A DNA stretch of 6,742 nt from Candidatus Latescibacterota bacterium (GTDB lineage: Bacteria > Latescibacterota > UBA2968): assembly GCA_018650745.1 (NCBI GenBank), contig JABIFK010000407.1, positions 1 to 6,742 on the forward strand, read 5' to 3'. A program made the translations under genes and the position numbers. The notes beneath the pieces were generated by a model. That model was not told the origin of the DNA, did no database searches, and worked only from the letters and a program-made list of their open reading frames with translations. Numbering within the stretch: the stretch's first letter is position 1; each line of letters begins with the position of its first letter. This document shows positions 1 through 6,544 of this stretch, piece after piece.

Positions 1-1254
1 AAAATGACCCGACTCAAAAAATTCAATCAGCTTATAGTCACCCGCCCTAACAGACGAGCCAGGCGTCCCTCCCTGATTACCATAGTGAGGATAGTGCCAA
101 TAGATCGCTTCTCGTTCTAAAGCTTCCTCGCGCAACAACGGCGTAATGCTCACGCCATCAAATTTCTGGTCGGGAATGGGCGCGACATCTGCAATCTCCA
201 ACATCGTCGGGTAATAATCTGGGCTCGTGACAGGAACGTCACAAACACTGCCCGCTTTTGTCACACCCGGCCATTTCACAATCAACGGCTCACGCGTCCC
301 CCCTTCATACATCCACCCCTTACCTTCTGCAAGTGGCGCATTACACGTTGGCGATCCCTCACTGGTAGCAAGCCCACCATTATCAGACGTAAACATAATG
401 ACCGTATCATCAGCAATGCCTTCGCGATCCAACACCTCCAGCAACTTTCCAATTCCTTCATCCATACTCTCAACCATTGCTGCATAAACTGGGTCAGATT
501 GTACCAGCCGACGTTTGATCCGTTGCTCTTTTTTACGTTCTGCCGGATGAAAATCACCCTCTTCAAACGTCTTCACCTGATCCAAACCCAGAGTCTTGGC
601 TTTGGCTTCATACTTTTTAATTTTCTCTTCTTTTCCCTGAATGGGCGTGTGCACGGTGTAATAGCACAAATTTAAAAAGAAAGGTCGATCTTGATCTCTG
701 CCCTCAACCAAGTCAACCACCTGATCGCTTAAATAATCAGTCAAATATGTGCCTTCAGGAACATCCACATCTTGTAATACAGGAATTGACCACGGGCTAA
801 AATAACCACCACGCCCAGGCGAACCCACTTCACATCCACCTACATTTTTTGCAAAGCCATGATCCTCTGGTTTGTGTCCTGGCCCACCCAAATGCCATTT
901 GCCCACATGCCACGTATCATATCCACCTGCACGTAATGCCTTTGCTACAGTATGTTCTGTTTGCGGCAAGTCTTTCAAATATGGCACATCTATCAACCGA
1001 CCTTTTATCGGATGTGCATTCCCGCCCCAGTTGATCCAGTCCGTAATTCCCACCGTTGCTGGATACTTACCCGTCATCACACTGGCACGTGTGGGAGAAC
1101 ACACAGGGCAAGACGCATAGGCATCGGTAAACTTCATACCCTCAGCACACAACCGATCCACGTTGGGCGTTTCATAAAACGAACTCCCATAACACGTCGA
1201 ATCCGTCCATCCATAATCGTCTAACAGAATGAATATGATATTTGGTTTGCCCAT
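1..1254 (-). CDS. Sulfatase (formylglycine-dependent, Cys-type), C-terminus cut by window edge
   Basis: Hydrolyses sulfate esters after one cysteine is converted to formylglycine by a maturase not present here. The 418 visible residues hold the alkaline-phosphatase/sulfatase fold. The metal-binding Asp pair is D12-D13. The sulfatase signature CSPTR has the modified residue at C52 and R56 after it. The second signature GKWHLG covers 118-123, with K119 and H121. An HTP motif lies at 202-204, the Ca-binding pair D291-N292 sits in SDNGG, and K312 is in GKGWMYEGG. Family members usually run about 450-500 residues, so roughly 40-80 are missing. The protein begins MGKPNIIFILLDD, straight into the first strand, with no signal peptide, so it is probably cytosolic. 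The start is supported by GGGAG (1264-1260), 5 nt upstream, and the gap from the cupin stop is 12 nt. A charged, Lys/Glu-rich insert spans about 208-250. Family assignment is firm. The substrate is unknown; neighbours suggest a sulfated sugar. Confidence 0.95.
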   Translation of the reverse strand, partial: MGKPNIIFILLDDYGWTDSTCYGSSFYETPNVDRLCAEGMKFTDAYASCPVCSPTRASVMTGKYPATVGITDWINWGGNAHPIKGRLIDVPYLKDLPQTEHTVAKALRAGGYDTWHVGKWHLGGPGHKPEDHGFAKNVGGCEVGSPGRGGYFSPWSIPVLQDVDVPEGTYLTDYLSDQVVDLVEGRDQDRPFFLNLCYYTVHTPIQGKEEKIKKYEAKAKTLGLDQVKTFEEGDFHPAERKKEQRIKRRLVQSDPVYAAMVESMDEGIGKLLEVLDREGIADDTVIMFTSDNGGLATSEGSPTCNAPLAEGKGWMYEGGTREPLIVKWPGVTKAGSVCDVPVTSPDYYPTMLEIADVAPIPDQKFDGVSITPLLREEALEREAIYWHYPHYGNQGGTPGSSVRAGDYKLIEFFESGHF

Positions 1255-1266
1255 AAAGTCTCCCAA

Positions 1267-1899
1267 TTAAACGCGTTCTGACGCCGGGTTTGCCGGCCCA
1301 TGTTTATGCTCCCATAAATGCCCACGGCGCTTTTCACGCAGCATCGTCGTTTCAAAATACACAGCCTTAATGGGTTCTTTTACCTTGGGCAAATCATGAT
1401 GCCAGCCCATTCCCGTTGCCACACAATCCCCTGGTCCCACCTGATAATGATTGTCTTCCGATACCACCTCACACTGCCCCTCAAAGAAAATCCAATACTC
1501 ATCACAATCGTGAAAGTGCCGATCAAATGCCGTATCCTTTTCATAAGTAATAGGATCTCCACCATTGGTTCGATGGTCGTTCAATGCCGCAGTAAACACA
1601 CCAAACCCACCCAAGTCATCGCCCCACTGACCGCCCAAGCGAATCACAGTAGTAGGTTCTTGAACCTCCGAAATCTCAAATTGACCCTCTGGCGTGTTCA
1701 ATTCCAATCGCGTTTTGGCTTCACCTTCTGCCACCTCGCCATTGGCAGACAATCGACATTTCCCACTTCCAATCATCACCTTCTCCATCTCGGCCACACG
1801 CGCAAACACATGTGTGTCACCCGGCTGGAGTTCAACGATGTCAAAGCATTTCAACTCGCACCAATCAGGCACAGAGTCACCACTTCTAAATACAGGCAT
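1267..1899 (-). CDS. Cupin-domain protein (bicupin-like, intact C-terminal metal site)
   Basis: 210-residue cytosolic protein with two cupin-like halves. The C-terminal barrel carries a full motif 1: H128, H130, E134 and G141 (HFHDCDEYWIFFEG). Motif 2 has G157, G165 and H168, with Gly163 where the usual Pro stands. H128, H130, E134 and H168 are the expected metal ligands. The N-terminal half (about 20-88, starting around PGDTHVF) resembles a cupin strand pattern but lacks the HxH pair, so it is probably structural. The start is set by AGGAG (1910-1906), 6 nt upstream. It lies 14 nt after the GH123-like gene and 12 nt before the sulfatase, clearly in the same operon. Cupins include sugar isomerases, lyases, dioxygenases and ligand-binding regulators. 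Nothing here picks one, and there is no fused DNA-binding domain. A role in handling the released sugar is inference from context. Confidence 0.88.
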   Translation of the reverse strand: MPVFRSGDSVPDWCELKCFDIVELQPGDTHVFARVAEMEKVMIGSGKCRLSANGEVAEGEAKTRLELNTPEGQFEISEVQEPTTVIRLGGQWGDDLGGFGVFTAALNDHRTNGGDPITYEKDTAFDRHFHDCDEYWIFFEGQCEVVSEDNHYQVGPGDCVATGMGWHHDLPKVKEPIKAVYFETTMLREKRRGHLWEHKHGPANPASERV

Positions 1900-1913
1900 A
1901 TCAAACTCCTACA

Positions 1914-3527
1914 TTATTTTTGGGCCATTGCCAACACTTTTGCACGTGTCTTCTGTCGCCAACTTTCTGTCTTCGGAAAATCTTCAAAGCTTTGCACGTG
2001 TGCAAACATACGATCACTTCGCGCCACACCAACCGTTTGCAGCAATGCGTAGTCTTGCAAACTCTCGGCAAACACTTCCCAACGAATCGAATCAATTGGG
2101 CCATTCGCACCAGGATAAACCACAGATGTATCACCATACGCCCACCCAGGCCAACGACCACCGTCCTGAATTTCAAAAGGGTCAATCAATTCACGTGTTT
2201 GCGATTTGTACCAATAGTTATAACCCCAGTGCAAAAACCCTTTGAAGGGCCAGCGATAAAACAGAAATCCGTGCATAGCAATTTTGGGCAAAGGCGTGTC
2301 CATTAAACGATTGATATATTTCCCACGCGGATTGCAACAATAATAGCACCAGCTTGGTATACCTTCATTATGGAAGTCCAATGCAGTACGGATGCTCGGC
2401 ACAGGAATATCTGTCAAATTCTGACGTGCAAAACGAATATCAGTTAACGCATCCATCACGGTCATCCACGGTGCCAATTCGGTTAACATCGCACGTGCTT
2501 TTTTGTAATTCCTCAAATGTTCATCGCCGTGCGGTTCATCTGACACATGAAAAAACGAGCGATTCTGGATCTTCTCTACAGACAAGAACCGTTGTAACTG
2601 GGGCAAATATTGAGATAAAAAGTTACGATATGTTTCCGATGTGGCGCCCGTCGTTGGTCGCCACAACAATTTCTCGTCACGGCCTTGCCCTTCATAAATA
2701 CGAATTGCGTGTTTGGCACCCCATTGTGTAATGGGATGGCACCATTCGAAGTATCGAATGCCTTTTTGTTTGGCCAATGCCACATATCGCTTCACATCAC
2801 GCCAGTCAAATTTATAATTCCCAGAACCATCGTGTGATACACGCAACAACTGCGTCGGAGTTTTGATGCCATCCAACGGTGGCGTGAACACAGGTATATA
2901 CAAAGCATCCAAGCCGTGTGCCGTATAATTATCCAAATACGCATCTACCAGTTGCCAAAATCGCCGATCAAACCCATCCGTCTTATACCAATCCATTAAT
3001 GCATCGGCCTGAAACCAATGCGTGATGGGAAAATTTTTTCGCTTCTTTAACGATACAGCGTGTAACCGCACACTGGCCTTCAATGTTCTTTGTTTCTCTC
3101 CTTCAGGCATGACTGTCACACGCACCGAATACCGACCTGCACGAACACCCCGCTTGGGCACAACAGTGACCCAAAAGGCATGGGTTTCGCCCACAGGCAA
3201 CAAGACTTCACCTTCGTCAAACAATGGATCAGGCACATAACCAGGAATATGCCCAATACCATCAATATCTGCCGCATCAGGTTCAATAGGTGTGTTAAAA
3301 TGGCGAACGGGCACATATCCCACGCGCCGAACACGAACCGTCCACCCAGAAGGTCCATCCCCTGCCACTTTCACCAGCTTTGGCCGATCACCCTCTTGCC
3401 GAACACCCACCTGAAAACTGAGGGATTCATTTCGTGCACCTTCAAGTGAAACTGTAGTACCACGCCCGGCTGGCGTTTGTGGATAATGCCGAACAAACGA
3501 AGACGCCAACCAAGATTGCATAGCCAT
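1914..3527 (-). CDS. GH123-like glycoside hydrolase (DUF4091 protein)
   Basis: Likely a glycosidase of the GH123/DUF4091 group, whose characterised members are exo-beta-N-acetylgalactosaminidases using substrate-assisted catalysis. With the start chosen here it has 537 residues, close to the family's 500-600. An N-terminal beta-sandwich (about 20-160) is followed by a TIM-barrel region. The sequence HVSDEP places a D330-E331 pair where GH123 enzymes have the Asp/Glu catalytic dyad. The DUF4091 part (about 380-500) shows aromatic-rich HWGYNYW at 433-439, then GDTSVVYPG and a late WEVFAESLQDY helix. The start MAMQ is preferred over MWRSN (3542) because GGAG sits 7 nt before it; that start leaves one base after the Gfo/Idh stop. 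No signal peptide is visible, so it is probably cytosolic. The cupin and a sulfatase follow, fitting a sulfated-glycan role. GalNAc specificity is inference; other hexosamines or a non-hydrolytic role are possible. Confidence 0.85.
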   Translation of the reverse strand: MAMQSWLASSFVRHYPQTPAGRGTTVSLEGARNESLSFQVGVRQEGDRPKLVKVAGDGPSGWTVRVRRVGYVPVRHFNTPIEPDAADIDGIGHIPGYVPDPLFDEGEVLLPVGETHAFWVTVVPKRGVRAGRYSVRVTVMPEGEKQRTLKASVRLHAVSLKKRKNFPITHWFQADALMDWYKTDGFDRRFWQLVDAYLDNYTAHGLDALYIPVFTPPLDGIKTPTQLLRVSHDGSGNYKFDWRDVKRYVALAKQKGIRYFEWCHPITQWGAKHAIRIYEGQGRDEKLLWRPTTGATSETYRNFLSQYLPQLQRFLSVEKIQNRSFFHVSDEPHGDEHLRNYKKARAMLTELAPWMTVMDALTDIRFARQNLTDIPVPSIRTALDFHNEGIPSWCYYCCNPRGKYINRLMDTPLPKIAMHGFLFYRWPFKGFLHWGYNYWYKSQTRELIDPFEIQDGGRWPGWAYGDTSVVYPGANGPIDSIRWEVFAESLQDYALLQTVGVARSDRMFAHVQSFEDFPKTESWRQKTRAKVLAMAQK

Positions 3528-3528
3528 A

Positions 3529-4521
3529 TTAGATCTCCACATCCAAACTCTTGCCCGATGCGCCTGATTGACGCGCTGCTTCCAAAACTTGCATCACGCG
3601 CAATGCGTGATCGCCAGTAATAATTAAGTCTTCCCCTTCACGTAAATGCCGTGCAATATTGGCGTGCAAATTTTCGGCTTCAACTGTGTCTTTTCGTTTC
3701 GTCTCATAGTTTTCGCCATAAATAGATACAGAATCTGCACCACCCCGTTCACAGACCAACGTCGCGTCTGTGCCCAACACCAACCATTTATAGGGCAAAC
3801 TATAATAGGAAATATCCGCCTTAGCAGCTCGTGCACGGGTGCCGTTTTCAAACACCATTGTAATATCAAATAAATCGTCGGAATCGCCCCACTTGGTATG
3901 TCGCACATCGGCAAATACTGACACGACTTTATGACCGTCCATCAAATCTAAAACTTGCTCAACCCAGTGCGGCCCAAAGTCCAACAACGTGCCACCACCT
4001 GCTGCCGCAGTAATACGCCAAGCTTGGTTGTAATCTGCCACGCCATATCCAACTGCAGGACGCGCTCCTAAGGTACGATTTTCAATCGAAACAATATCGC
4101 CAATCGCCCCATCTCTAATGGCCTTTTTCACCAACCGATAATCACCATCATAATGTCTGTTGTGATGCGCAGTAAGAACCACACCATTGTCTTTGGCTGC
4201 CTGCACCATTTCTTCCGCTTCATGTCCGCGAATAGCCAACGGCTTTTCAATCAACATATGTTTCTTAGCCGCAGCCACTTTTAAAGCATCTGCATAATGC
4301 GCCGAAGAGTGTGTCGTAATCAACACCAACTCAATATCCCAACCCAAGAAGGTATCCAAACTATCTGTCGATTTCATCCCTTCAGCTTCGGCAGCTTCCC
4401 GGCGCGATTCTGTAATATCACACACACCGACCACATCATACAACCCCGTTTCACGCATCTTGTTTAAATGGTTTCCGGCAACCCGTCCAAACCCAATAAT
4501 CCCAGCCTTAATCGGTTCCAT
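3529..4521 (-). CDS. Gfo/Idh/MocA-family NAD(P)-dependent oxidoreductase
   Basis: 330-residue cytosolic dehydrogenase of the glucose-fructose oxidoreductase/inositol dehydrogenase/MocA family, which oxidises or reduces a hydroxyl of sugars, inositols or their derivatives. The N-terminal Rossmann fold has G10-F-G12-R-V-A15, and D35 at the end of strand 2 suggests NAD preference. The signature E92-K93-P94 includes the catalytic Lys. The C-terminal alpha/beta domain carries GGGTLLDFGPH (175-185), giving the usual Asp181 and His185 active-site pair. Length is typical. The ATG is preceded by GGGGAG (4531-4526) with a short 4-nt spacer. It lies 49 nt after the RraA-family gene, and its stop is one base before the GH123-like start, so the two products are probably made together. 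The exact substrate cannot be read from sequence. Some family members also carry out NAD-dependent glycoside cleavage, a possible alternative given the adjacent glycosidase. Confidence 0.93.
   Translation of the reverse strand: MEPIKAGIIGFGRVAGNHLNKMRETGLYDVVGVCDITESRREAAEAEGMKSTDSLDTFLGWDIELVLITTHSSAHYADALKVAAAKKHMLIEKPLAIRGHEAEEMVQAAKDNGVVLTAHHNRHYDGDYRLVKKAIRDGAIGDIVSIENRTLGARPAVGYGVADYNQAWRITAAAGGGTLLDFGPHWVEQVLDLMDGHKVVSVFADVRHTKWGDSDDLFDITMVFENGTRARAAKADISYYSLPYKWLVLGTDATLVCERGGADSVSIYGENYETKRKDTVEAENLHANIARHLREGEDLIITGDHALRVMQVLEAARQSGASGKSLDVEI
3535..3538 (-). promoter_or_regulatory. Ribosome binding site GGAG that decides the GH123-like start
   Basis: GGAG lies 7 nt upstream of the ATG at 3527-3525 and inside the last codons of the Gfo/Idh gene. 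The upstream in-frame ATG at 3542-3540 has only a weak AGAG before it and would place this site within its own coding sequence. The arrangement TAA-T-ATG points to translational coupling between the two genes. Confidence 0.6.
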
Positions 4522-4570
4522 GTCGCTCCCCAGCTTTTAGTTTTATAAAATAATGCCTCTACACCAAAGC

Positions 4571-5296
4571 CTATTTCTTTTCATCGTCGCCATACGCTTC
4601 ACCCGAAAATGCTGCGCGAATTTCTGCCGCATTGGTCGCCTTCTTTAAGCGTTCTTGAAGCGCACCTTCATGCTCGGCTAATTTTTGCACATTCTCCAAC
4701 ACGTCCGCCAGTCGATTTGCCGGAAACTTAACCGCACCATTTTCATCCATATGAATAATTTCACCTGGCGCCACATCCATACCACTAATCGAAACCGGCA
4801 CATTCACCGCATGCACGGCCTGATCGCCATGCCCTGGTGTAATACCCGAAAGCAAATATTGAAATTCCATCGGCCTAATTTCATCAATGTCCCGTGATGG
4901 TCCATTAGACACACAGCCCACACAACCCAGCGTTTTCATAGTCGTTGTCATATTGCCACCCGCAAGCCCAATCTTACCAGCAATCTCGGGTGGAAAGTTC
5001 TGTTCAAGTGCCAGAACCGTCGGTTTAGGCGAAGCGTCCAATGCATCAGCAACATCCATAAACGTCAGCCGATTGAACCCCGGATCGGGCAAGCCATAAA
5101 TACAGGTCACGGCATAACCACACCGGGGTCCCAATTCGGGATACATACATTTAATACGCTCATCCGTATACCAATCCACGGTCCAAGGATTGTAGAGTCC
5201 CAAACACAGTTCATTAGCTGGATACGTTGCCACAACATTTGTAATGGATGGCGTGTCGTATTTTTCCAATTCTTTGATAATTTCCAGGTCCGTCAT
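4571..5296 (-). CDS. RraA-family protein (HMG/CHA aldolase-like fold)
   Basis: 241-residue protein of the RraA/4-hydroxy-4-methyl-2-oxoglutarate aldolase family, formerly mislabelled demethylmenaquinone methyltransferase. Characterised relatives are Mg-dependent pyruvate aldolases and oxaloacetate decarboxylases, while E. coli RraA inhibits RNase E. The hallmarks are GG-N-M (113-116), then GCVGCVSNGPSRD ending at R135-D136, and the late APGEIIHMDENGAVKFP strand-turn (176-192). R135 and D136 match the substrate-binding Arg and the metal-binding Asp. The residue 21 before the Arg, Asp in proven aldolases, is Gly114 here, so aldolase activity is uncertain. The start is firm: AAGGAG (5309-5304) with a 7-nt spacer. 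It follows the AKR by 122 nt and precedes the Gfo/Idh gene by 49 nt. Its place among sugar dehydrogenases suggests action on a keto-acid product of sugar oxidation, by inference. Confidence 0.9.
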   Translation of the reverse strand: MTDLEIIKELEKYDTPSITNVVATYPANELCLGLYNPWTVDWYTDERIKCMYPELGPRCGYAVTCIYGLPDPGFNRLTFMDVADALDASPKPTVLALEQNFPPEIAGKIGLAGGNMTTTMKTLGCVGCVSNGPSRDIDEIRPMEFQYLLSGITPGHGDQAVHAVNVPVSISGMDVAPGEIIHMDENGAVKFPANRLADVLENVQKLAEHEGALQERLKKATNAAEIRAAFSGEAYGDDEKK

Positions 5297-5325
5297 TTCA
5301 CAACTCCTTCAATAAATGGGGTGGA

Positions 5326-5418
5326 TTACTCATTCCCTTGACCTTCTTGCACCAATTCAGCAAACCGTTTCAACTGACCATACGCTGCGGGCATATCTCT
5401 AGTAATCGGGCGCATTTC
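5326..5418 (-). other. 31-codon open stretch in frame with the aldo/keto reductase, just after its stop
   Basis: Directly after the AKR TAA (5421-5419), the same frame stays open through GAA and an ATG at 5415 to a TAA at 5328-5326. From the ATG it encodes 29 residues beginning MRPITRDMPAAYGQLK and rich in charged and amphipathic residues. There is no good Shine-Dalgarno at a usual distance from the ATG; the nearest purine run, AAGG, is about 13-16 nt away. It could be a severed or readthrough C-terminal tail of the AKR, a translationally coupled micro-ORF, or chance. I do not recognise the peptide. The remaining spacer to the RraA-family start holds only that gene's ribosome binding site. 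Confidence 0.3.
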
Positions 5419-6387
5419 TTAATTGCCTACCTTTACAACATGTGAAGCTTCCCAATCTTGAATCAACGGCTCCAAATCCTCCCACAACGCATCGGGAATA
5501 TCCATAGCGCCTGCCTGCGCATTTTCCACCACCTCTTGTTTGTTGCGCCCCCCCGGAATCGTCGTGGCAACCAACGGATGCCGGGTGCACCACTGTAAAG
5601 ACACAGCAACCAAAGGCACACTGTAATCGTTGCACAAATCTTTAATCTTTCCAACCCGACTCAAAGTCGCTTCGTTGAAGTTGCGATTCAGATACGTACG
5701 TCCAGGAATAGGCCCCGTCGCCAACAAACCGCGTTCCAATGGTGTTGCCAACGCCACACCCACATTGTGTTTCTCTATTGCAGGGAAGACCTCCGTCGCC
5801 GCCGTACGATTCAACAGACTCCACGCATCAGGCACCACAGCCACATCAAACTCACCCGTTTCAATGTATGGGCCATTGGCCGCGGGATCGTTGGCAGCAA
5901 TACCCACATATTTCAAAATACCTTCTTTCTGCAACGCGCGTAACGCTCCCAAAGCCCCATCATCAGCCATCACATCTTTCATTGGAAAATCCATCGGGTC
6001 GTGAATATACAGCACCTCAAATCCCTCTAAGCCCAAGCGTGCCAAACTACCATCCACACCACGGCGTATCGCATCATACGAATAGTCGCGGTCTTCGCTT
6101 TCTCCCAAATACCCCACTTTTGTTGTCACCGTGCACTTTGCAGCCAAATCAGGTCGTTCTCGTAACACTCTCCCGATGATCTTCTCACTTTTTGTGTATT
6201 CATAGAGCGGTGCTGTATCTACAAGTGTACACCCAGCTTCAATAGCAGCCACCACAGTTTCTGCACCCAAGTCTTCATCAATTTCTTTCCACGTCTCCCC
6301 AACAGGGCTCACGTCACCAATAAACACGGTTCCCAAACTCACAATCGGCACTTCAAGGCCCGTTCGACCCAATATTTTAGTCTGCAT
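5419..6387 (-). CDS. Aldo/keto reductase, aldose (L-fucose-like) 1-dehydrogenase type
   Basis: 322-residue NAD(P)-dependent TIM-barrel oxidoreductase. The AKR catalytic tetrad is complete: D57 and Y62 in VDTAPLYEY, K90 in TTKVGY, and H129 in LYIHDPMD. The stretch RRGVDGSLARLGL followed by IHDP resembles the D-threo-aldose/L-fucose 1-dehydrogenase branch, which oxidises free sugars at C1 to lactones; this subfamily call is from memory of the pattern. Cofactor-phosphate contacts are expected in the C-terminal TTIPGGRNKQEVVEN region (275-289). The ATG at 6387 is chosen because AGGGAG (6400-6395) lies 7 nt upstream. A GTG start at 6414 would add nine residues but has no ribosome binding site and would sit only about 12 nt from the predicted transcription start. 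It is the first gene after the promoter and so heads the operon. A C1 sugar oxidation step fits the neighbouring dehydrogenase and RraA-family genes. Confidence 0.92.
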   Translation of the reverse strand: MQTKILGRTGLEVPIVSLGTVFIGDVSPVGETWKEIDEDLGAETVVAAIEAGCTLVDTAPLYEYTKSEKIIGRVLRERPDLAAKCTVTTKVGYLGESEDRDYSYDAIRRGVDGSLARLGLEGFEVLYIHDPMDFPMKDVMADDGALGALRALQKEGILKYVGIAANDPAANGPYIETGEFDVAVVPDAWSLLNRTAATEVFPAIEKHNVGVALATPLERGLLATGPIPGRTYLNRNFNEATLSRVGKIKDLCNDYSVPLVAVSLQWCTRHPLVATTIPGGRNKQEVVENAQAGAMDIPDALWEDLEPLIQDWEASHVVKVGN

Positions 6388-6394
6388 AAATTCA

Positions 6395-6400
6395 CTCCCT
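6395..6400 (-). promoter_or_regulatory. Ribosome binding site AGGGAG of the aldo/keto reductase
   Basis: AGGGAG with a 7-nt spacer fixes the AKR start at the ATG at 6387 rather than the in-frame GTG at 6414. It lies within a predicted 5' leader of about 40 nt. Confidence 0.8.
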
Positions 6401-6432
6401 AAAATCGGTAACACATCTCACCGCCTCTACGC

Positions 6433-6461
6433 ATAATAGAAGGCATCTACCCATCTGTCAA
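6433..6461 (-). promoter_or_regulatory. Sigma70-type promoter of the operon
   Basis: On the minus strand, TTGACA (6461-6456, perfect -35 consensus) is followed by exactly 17 nt and TATTAT (6438-6433, one mismatch to TATAAT), an 11 of 12 match. Transcription would start near 6426, giving a leader of about 40 nt before the AKR ATG. It stands between the upstream terminator and the first gene, where an operon promoter is expected. No convincing operator was found around it, so the match suggests strong or factor-independent expression, as inference. Confidence 0.82.
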
Positions 6462-6465
6462 ACGC

Positions 6466-6504
6466 AAAAAAATCCCCCGTTTCCACAAATGGAACGGAGG
6501 ATTT
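6466..6504 (-). terminator. Rho-independent terminator after the alcohol dehydrogenase gene
   Basis: Read on the minus strand, 6504-6491 pairs with 6484-6470. The 12 outer pairs include one G-T wobble; a single unpaired A on the 3' arm then separates two inner C-G pairs, and the loop is six bases. A run of seven T follows (6472-6466), partly overlapping the stem base. It begins 40 nt after the dehydrogenase stop. The plus strand lacks a T-run after the stem, so the terminator works in one direction. Confidence 0.9.
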
Positions 6505-6544
6505 CAAGCGGCCTCAAGAATAGAAAAACCGGACGGTCACAATC

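Noticed and set aside
1318..2052. Long plus-strand open frame of 244 codons opposite the cupin gene
   Set aside because: It lies antisense to a cupin with clear motifs and extends over the end of the GH123-like gene. Its translation is rich in His, Arg, Ser and Thr with no recognisable domain, and it has no plausible ribosome binding site context, so it is a shadow of the minus-strand codon bias.
1694..2245. Plus-strand open frame of 183 codons
   Set aside because: Overlaps the cupin and GH123-like genes on the opposite strand; low-complexity composition and no family resemblance.
1943..2497. Four copies of the CACGTG palindrome within about 550 bases (1943, 1995, 2192, 2492), plus one at 1086
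   Set aside because: More than expected by chance, but all are inside coding sequence in different codon contexts with irregular spacing and no flanking consensus. They could be restriction or methylation sites; there is no evidence of function.
4541..4550. Ten-base palindrome TTTTATAAAA between the RraA-family and Gfo/Idh genes
   Set aside because: Short and AT-only, with no GC-rich stem or well-formed promoter boxes around it. It is likely chance, and no internal promoter or terminator can be supported.
4571..5296. Annotation as demethylmenaquinone methyltransferase (MenG)
   Set aside because: That name is a historical misassignment for the RraA fold. No SAM-binding motif is present and there is no quinone gene nearby.
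5739..6179. Plus-strand open frame of 146 codons opposite the aldo/keto reductase
   Set aside because: Pro/His/Ser-rich translation without a domain, fully antisense to an AKR with a complete catalytic tetrad.
5419..6414. Longer aldo/keto reductase starting at GTG 6414
   Set aside because: No Shine-Dalgarno before it, only about 12 nt from the predicted transcription start, and AGGGAG is positioned perfectly for the ATG at 6387.
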